Positions 58,317 to 64,000 of a stretch of 64,000 nt of DNA are shown here, in pieces. The position numbers and the translations under genes are program-made. The notes below the pieces were generated by a model. The model was not told the DNA's origin. It saw only the letters and a list, made by a program, of their open reading frames with translations, and searched no databases. Location: NCBI RefSeq assembly GCF_003286085.1, contig NW_020825309.1, positions 1 through 64,000 of the forward strand. The letters run 5' to 3'. Source of the stretch: Drosophila persimilis (taxonomy: Eukaryota > Arthropoda > Insecta > Diptera > Drosophilidae). Each line of letters starts with the position of its first letter. The first letter of the stretch is position 1.

Positions 58317-59209
58317 TATACCCGATACTCAAAATGAGTATTGGGGTATATTAGATTTGTGGTAAAAGTGGATGTGTGTAACGTCCAGAAGGAATCGTTT
58401 CCGACCCCATAAAGTATGTATATATATTCTTGATCAGCATCAATAGACGAGTCGATTGAGCCCTGTCTGTCTGTCTGTCTGTCCGTCCGTCCGTCTGTTC
58501 GTCCCCTTCAGCGCCTAGTGCTGAAAGACTATAAGAGCTAGAGCAACGATGTTTTGGATCCAGACTTCTGTGATATGTCACTGCTACAAAAATATTTCAA
58601 AACTTCGCCCCGCCCACTTCCGCCCCCACAAAGGACTAAAATCTGTGGCATCCACATTTTGAAAGATACGAGAAAACCAAAAACGCAGAATCGTAGAGAA
58701 TGACCATATCTATTAGACTACGGAATCTGAATTGGATCGTATTATTATTATAGCCAGCATCAAGAAAAAAATTGCATTTTTTCTCGCCCTGTCTCTCTCT
58801 AACACACACGTAGCATATGCGGCTTTGCTTAGAGTATAACATTAGCGCCTAGATCTCAGAGACTATAAAAGCTAGTGCAACCAAATTTGGTATCCACACT
58901 CCTAATATATCGGACCGAGACGAGTTTGTTTCAAAATTTCGCCACACCCCCTTCCGCCCCCGCAAAGGATGCAAATCTGGGGATATTCACAAATCTCAGA
59001 GACTATTAAAGCTAGAGTAACCAAATTTAGTATCCGCACTTCTGTTAGATCTCACTATAAAACCTTTATCTCAAAATTTCGCCCCACCCCCTTCCGCCCA
59101 CACAAAGGACGAAAATCTGTTGCATCCACAATATTGCAGATTTGAGAAAACTAAAAACGCAGAATCATAGATAACGACCATATCTATCAGATTGCTGAAT
59201 CTGGAATCT
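58317..59209 (+). mobile_element. DINE unit 20a, 3' truncated at poly-G
   Basis: Truncated at the same base as units 10, 13 and 15. The 5' part has GACCCCATAAAGTATG and AGCATCAATAGACGAG as unit 18 does. Confidence 0.9.
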
Positions 59210-59230
59210 GGGGGGGGGGGGGGGGGGGGG
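59210..59230 (+). repeat. Poly-G tract, 21 bases (G copy D)
   Basis: Equivalent to the tracts at 32,286, 38,243 and 43,093. Confidence 0.9.
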
Positions 59231-62200
59231 CTGTTCGTGTAGTACGTTGGGCGAGGTGTTGCAATTTAGTAGCCGGGTTTTTATTGGGCGTTGGGAGAGG
59301 CGTTGTAGCGAACCCTTTTGGGTTCGTTACAGTATGGTCCTTTAAATTTTGGTATAAATTTCCTATTTGTACCTATCGTAGTGTCAACGTTTCGTACGAG
59401 AACAAAGTCGCTTTCTTTAAATTCTATATGTTTTTTAATGTTTTTATCACATATCATAATGTTATATATCATATCAATAGTGTTTTACCTTAGTTTGGTT
59501 TACAGTTATTTTATCTAATACTCCTTTCCGAATTGCTATTAAGTCTCTATTTAGTTTTGAATTAGATTTGTCTTCTAGGAATTCCGTTAAAGCGTCGATA
59601 TCACAGCCTCTTTGCTGAACACCGAAGAGTACCACCGATGGTACTTCCCCAGTAACCGAATGTTTTGAATTTTTTATTGCATATTCCGCTTTTGTGAGTA
59701 GTTTACACCAATCTGAATGTAGCAATGGTTCTGTTATCTTTGCTAACATACTTTTCATTGTTCTATTTACTCTCTCCACTTGCCCATTTGCCTGTGGTGA
59801 GGCAGTTGCTGCTCTAACATGTTCAAGGTTATTACTTAGCATAAACTCACTGAATTCCAACGATGTCAAACATGAGCCCCTATCACTGACAATTCTCCTA
59901 GGTCTGCTATAATTTTCAAAATATTTCGTTAAGCATGCGCAAACTTCCTTAGTACTAGTTGTGTTTGCAGAATACAATTTAACAACCCAATTCAACCCAG
60001 TTCACAATTTGTGAACCCATCAATGACTACCACTATGTGTTTCTTTTTATTAATGACTGAGGGGAGGGGTCCGAAATGGTCAATATGGAATGTATCGAAT
60101 GGAATTGGTCTTTTCGGTATACTATGCAATGAGCGATTGTTGGAATGGGACGGAAAGCTAAATGTAATACACTTAATGCAATTTTTTATAAACCTGTCAA
60201 CTTTTGCGGTCATATTTGGAACCAATAATGTTTCTTAATTTCGGTTACACATTTTTCAACTCCCATTCGAGTAACCGGGAATGAATCTCCTGAAGTAAGA
60301 AAAGAGTCCTAAACATTTTTGCATATCTGCGGAATTAGTAGGTTTTGGAAGGTGCTTAATTGTCGTGATGTGATCATTATTCGGCTTAATTCCATCCTTG
60401 CTTAATGTGAATCCCAAAAATTCTATACTAGTGTAACAAAACAAACACTTACTTAACTTAATTTCTAATCTATATTCTGCTAGGAGGCGTAATACTTTAC
60501 TTAAGACAACAAAGTGTTCTTCTATAGTTTTGGTTCCGATTGCAATGTCGTCCATGTATACAACTACATTTGCTTGTTTTATTAATGGGCCGAATATATT
60601 GTTTACAAATCGTTGAAAGACAGCTGATGCGTTTCGCAAACCAATGGCATGCTATGATATTCGTATTGTCCGTTTGGTGTCACAAAAGATGTAAATTGAA
60701 TTAAATTCTCTGCCACCTTCACCTGGTGGAAACCACTTTTCAGATCCAAAAGGGAGAAATACTTATTACCTTCCATTCTCTCTATGCAATCATTTATAAG
60801 TGGCAATGGGTACCCAACCCATACTGTTATCTTATTCAATTGTCTATAATCAACGCACAGCCTTTTCTCACCTGATTTTTTTTTTTACAAGTACAATTGC
60901 AGAGGTATAAGGGGAATCACTTGGACTGATATGGCCTTCAAACAGCAATTCTTCAATAAGTGCGTCAACTACTCTTTTGTCATGACATAAAAGCTTTCTT
61001 GGTGTTGAATATATTGGGGCTTGGGACATAATTATACCCGATACTCAAAATGAGTATTGGGGTATATTAGATTTGTGGTAAAAGTGGATGTGTGTAACGT
61101 CCAGAAGGAATCGTTTCCGACCCTATAAAGTATATATATTCTTGATCAGCATCAATAGCCGAGTCGATTGAGCCCTGTCTGTCCGTCCGTCTGTCCGTCT
61201 GTCCGTCCGTCCGTCTGTCCGTCCCCTTCAGCGCCTAATGCTCAAAGACTATAAGAGCTAGAGCAACGATGTTTTGGATCCAGACTTCTGTGATATGTCA
61301 CTGCTCCAAAAATATTTCAAAACTTTGCCCCGCCCACTTCCGCCCCCACAAAGGGCGAAAATCTGTGGCATCCACAATTTCGACGATACGAGAAAACTAA
61401 AAACGCAGAATCGTAGAAGATGACTATATCTTCTAGAGTGCAAAATCTGAACCAGATCGTATAATTATTACAGCCAGAATCACGAAAACAATTTCACTCT
61501 TTCTCGCCCTGTCTCACTCTAACACACAGGTTTCATGGTCGGTTTTGCAATTTGCAAAATATGAGTTCAAGGATCTCAGAACCTATAAAAGCCAGAGCAA
61601 CCAAATTTGGTATCCACACTCCTGTGATATCGGACCTTGACCGTTTCCTGTCCAAATTTCGCCACACCCCCTTCCGCCCCCGCAAAGGACGAAAATCTGA
61701 GGCAACCACAAATCTCAGAGACTATTAAGGCTAGAGTAACCAAATTTGGTACACACACTCCTTTAAGATGTCACTATAAAACGTATATCTCAGAATTTCG
61801 CCCCACCCCCATCCGCCCCCACAAAGGACGAAAATCTGTTGCATCCACAATATTGCAGATTTGAGAAAACTAAAAACGCAGAATCATAGATAATGACCAT
61901 ATCTATCAGATTGCTGAATCTGGATCAGATCAGATAATTTTTGTAGCCAAAAGGAACAAATCAATTTGCATTGGCTACGCAGCGCCCGACGTCACGCACA
62001 GACTGATTTTCTGTCTCTCTCGCACGCACTCTTTGTCGTGTCGTTTAATATTAGCGGCGCTGCCGGAGGAGAGCCATACTGACTTAGTATCGGGTATAAC
62101 TGTAGAGTTGCGGTGTCCGCAGCAACTCACAACGTTCCCCCTCGTTTTTATCTTCATTTCATACTTATGTTCAATGGCTGGTATGTTAGGCAGGTCTAAA

Positions 62201-62382
62201 TAATTTAGTTCAATTAATGTTCGGATTTCACTACGCGAGTTTTCACTAAGTTTGTAATCAATATTGTAATGCTCAATGTCAATTTGTTCTATATTGTAAA
62301 TATTCTGAATATCGGAAGTTTGCTCAATTATATCTAGAAGCGCATTGCTTATCGGAAGTTCACTGTTATTCGGGTTGTTTTT
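59231..62382 (-). pseudogene. pol: Ty3/gypsy pol fragment, G copy D, split by a DINE
   Basis: 59,231-61,032 and 62,146-62,382 around DINE unit 20b. Same structure as copy C, including the lost A in GGAACC (near 60,220), but integrase reads NNLEHV (G at 59,827) as in copy A. This copy is therefore mosaic between A-like and C-like states. Confidence 0.85.
61033..62145 (+). mobile_element. DINE unit 20b, inserted in G copy D (1,113 bp)
   Basis: Same position and length as unit 16 in copy C. The microsatellite order differs (CTGTCCGTCCGTCTG start) and CTGCTCC replaces CTGCTAC, so the two have diverged or recombined since duplication. Confidence 0.9.
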
Positions 62383-62490
62383 TATACCCGATACTCAAAA
62401 TGAGTATTGGGGTATATTAGATTTGTGGTAAAAGTGGATGTGTGTAACGTCCAGAAGGAATCGTTTCCGACCCTATAAAGTATATATATT
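62383..62490 (+). mobile_element. DINE unit 21, 5' part, interrupted by BEL2 copy 3
   Basis: Ends in ATATATATATT at the same insertion point as units 17 and 19. The remainder lies beyond the window. Confidence 0.88.
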
Positions 62491-64000
62491 TGTTCGGAGC
62501 AGAACCCAGCCGATTAGCTGCTTACCAAATAGCACCTAATTCTTGGCCCTCAGCCGCTTATTTTGTTTGTTACTCATGTCTATGTCACTCATTTGTTTGT
62601 TAAAGCTTTGCGCTTGCTTGCCCTGCTAGACGCTCTCTGCCAGCTCGCTCTTCGCTATCTCCGCTTTGCGTCTGCCTACCGACGTCGGCCGAGCGAAGCT
62701 GCGCTTAGCGATCGGAGCGGCAATGTAAAGAGCAGGCAAGCCACACTTGCAATTTGGATGTCACGCATTAAAGAGCATATCGCAATTTTATTTCTGCGCC
62801 GAGTTTTATTTAATTGAAATAATTAGTCGGCCGATTGGGGATAAAAACCATTATCTCCACATAAAATTTGGTGACCCCGACGTGATCTCTGAGTTGCAGT
62901 GTCAATTAATTATCATTCGCGATCGACATTCGTTAGCCTTAACAAATTTTCGGCGGTTAAGCACAATTCGGTGCTAAAACATACTTACATACACCTACAT
63001 ACACGCATTGCTGGCTATTAATTTCTCTGTCGCGACAATTCGGTCAGTGCAGTGCAGCGAACTCACTAATACACACAAGCTGAGTACAAAGCGGAATCGG
63101 ACAGCTCGCACAGCCGCACAGCTAAAGGCATTAGCTGTAATCCCTTTGCTTTCGGTTCGCACGTTTATACGTATACAGGGTGTCTTTTTCGGTCGTGCTG
63201 AGTGACTCTTTTAAAACCTCAACATGGCAGCACCTGAGCCTACCAATGTCGCGAACGCAGCAATGCCGAGTGATGTAGATTTCTACAAGCACAAGGCCGA
63301 GTCCGTCGCGCGCCAACTAAAGGCCATGGATCGCTTTCTCACCAAGGAAGAGCTCGCCGAGTTAGATGAGGCAGAACTTCAAGCTCGCTTAGAACAAATC
63401 GAGCGAATGAATGCCGATTTCGATGCCGCTCAAACGAGCCTTGAAAGGCTGGATTTCCTGCAGTTAGCCCATGATGCCCGGCTGGACTTTTCGAATGTTT
63501 ATGTCAAGGTTAGGTCCAGGCTGTCGCGGGAGTTGATGGCTGCTCGCACGGTAAATGTTGCCAATTCAACAGCTCGGCATACTCTCGAGGGAAATTCGTC
63601 GTTGTTCGCCTATAATAGTATAGGCCGTTCTCGAATGCCCGAGTTGCAGCTTCCGCGATTCAGTGGGAACTACATGGATTGGCCAGAATTCCACTCGATG
63701 TTCTCGACAATGGTGCACAAAGACCATCGTATCCCAATCATCGAAAAATTCCAATATCTTCGTGGATGTCTAGATGGTGCTGCGCTGGATACGATTCGTT
63801 CCTTGGAACTTTCTGAGGAGAATTACGACAAGGCGTTGAATTTGCTAATGTTGCGATTCGATAATAAACTGCTACATTTTCAGGCACACGTCAAGGCTAT
63901 TTTCGGGCTGCAAGGGGTGGAGAAGGGCTCAGCTATCGGCTTGCGCGCGCTCAGCGACAAAATCAATTCGCACTTGCGTGCACTTCAGACCTTGGCGACC
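62491..64000 (+). mobile_element. BEL2 copy 3, runs off the window
   Basis: 5' LTR 62,491-62,861, with one private change (CTAGACGC for CTAAACGC near 62,629), primer site and leader as in the other copies. Confidence 0.92.
63224..64000 (+). CDS. gag: BEL2 Gag-protease protein, copy 3 (partial, 3' end outside)
   Basis: 259 codons visible, open to the edge, reading the same as copies 1 and 2 through the DUF1759 region as far as I compared. Knuckles, protease and insert would lie to the right of the window. Confidence 0.88.
   Translation, partial: MAAPEPTNVANAAMPSDVDFYKHKAESVARQLKAMDRFLTKEELAELDEAELQARLEQIERMNADFDAAQTSLERLDFLQLAHDARLDFSNVYVKVRSRLSRELMAARTVNVANSTARHTLEGNSSLFAYNSIGRSRMPELQLPRFSGNYMDWPEFHSMFSTMVHKDHRIPIIEKFQYLRGCLDGAALDTIRSLELSEENYDKALNLLMLRFDNKLLHFQAHVKAIFGLQGVEKGSAIGLRALSDKINSHLRALQTLAT

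Noticed and set aside
1-64000. tRNA, rRNA or single-copy host genes
   Set aside because: I looked for tRNA-like cloverleaf ends, rDNA landmarks and intron-exon coding patterns and saw none; a formal scan was not possible.

Overview
The window looks like Drosophila constitutive heterochromatin: a nest of transposable elements with no recognisable host gene, tRNA or rRNA. The genus call rests on DINE-1/INE-1-type (Helentron-derived) repeats with a GTCT/GTCC microsatellite core, an errantivirus env, jockey-superfamily LINE pieces, a tRNA-Lys-primed Ty3/gypsy element with an N-terminal RING finger in Gag, and two BEL/Pao elements. A species in the subgenus Drosophila is my best guess, with low confidence.

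Left part (1-11,864) is a graveyard of single elements. It holds the 5' tip of a minus-strand DINE (1-60), a decayed plus-strand errantivirus env (239-1,795), a gypsy LTR fragment (2,218-2,310) that cut into a minus-strand jockey-type LINE gag (2,306-3,777), and a minus-strand DINE (3,851-4,739). That DINE is interrupted by a gypsy element with a long LTR of about 2.3 kb (4,740-7,058), a tRNA-Lys primer site, gag and protease, but no RT or integrase. Next comes a broken LINE reverse transcriptase on the minus strand, flanked on both sides by related 3'-UTR-like sequences, which suggests head-to-tail LINE copies.

Middle part (11,865-32,285) is an array of about 1.1-kb DINE units, periodically separated by an unidentified spacer of 795-799 bp that I call S. 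The unit DINE-S-DINE repeats at about 2,967 bp in the clearest stretch. An almost intact BEL element (23,079-29,521) sits inside one DINE. It has 476-bp LTRs differing at two sites, a GGGTA target duplication and one open gag-pro-pol frame, so it is young and may be competent.

Right part (31,393-64,000) is a larger segmental array of DINE, S and a 3'-truncated minus-strand Ty3/gypsy pol fragment (G, four main copies). Each G copy begins at a poly-G tract of 11, 12, 25 or 21 bases. In two G copies a DINE is inserted at the same site. A second, shorter BEL-type element (BEL2, 3,436 to 3,439 bp with 371-bp LTRs) occurs three times at the same DINE position, with the same ATATT duplication wherever both ends are visible. 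This means one insertion followed by duplication of the whole segment (6,697 bp between the first two copies).

The most interesting object is BEL2. It has an open 777-codon frame encoding Gag, zinc knuckles and protease, but RT, RNase H and integrase are absent. About 100 residues with a coiled-coil-like stretch lie in their place, ending on a BEL-like C-terminal tail. It looks like a non-autonomous Gag-encoding retrotransposon. The array itself records unequal exchange: hybrid DINE units, mosaic G copies and shared junctions.
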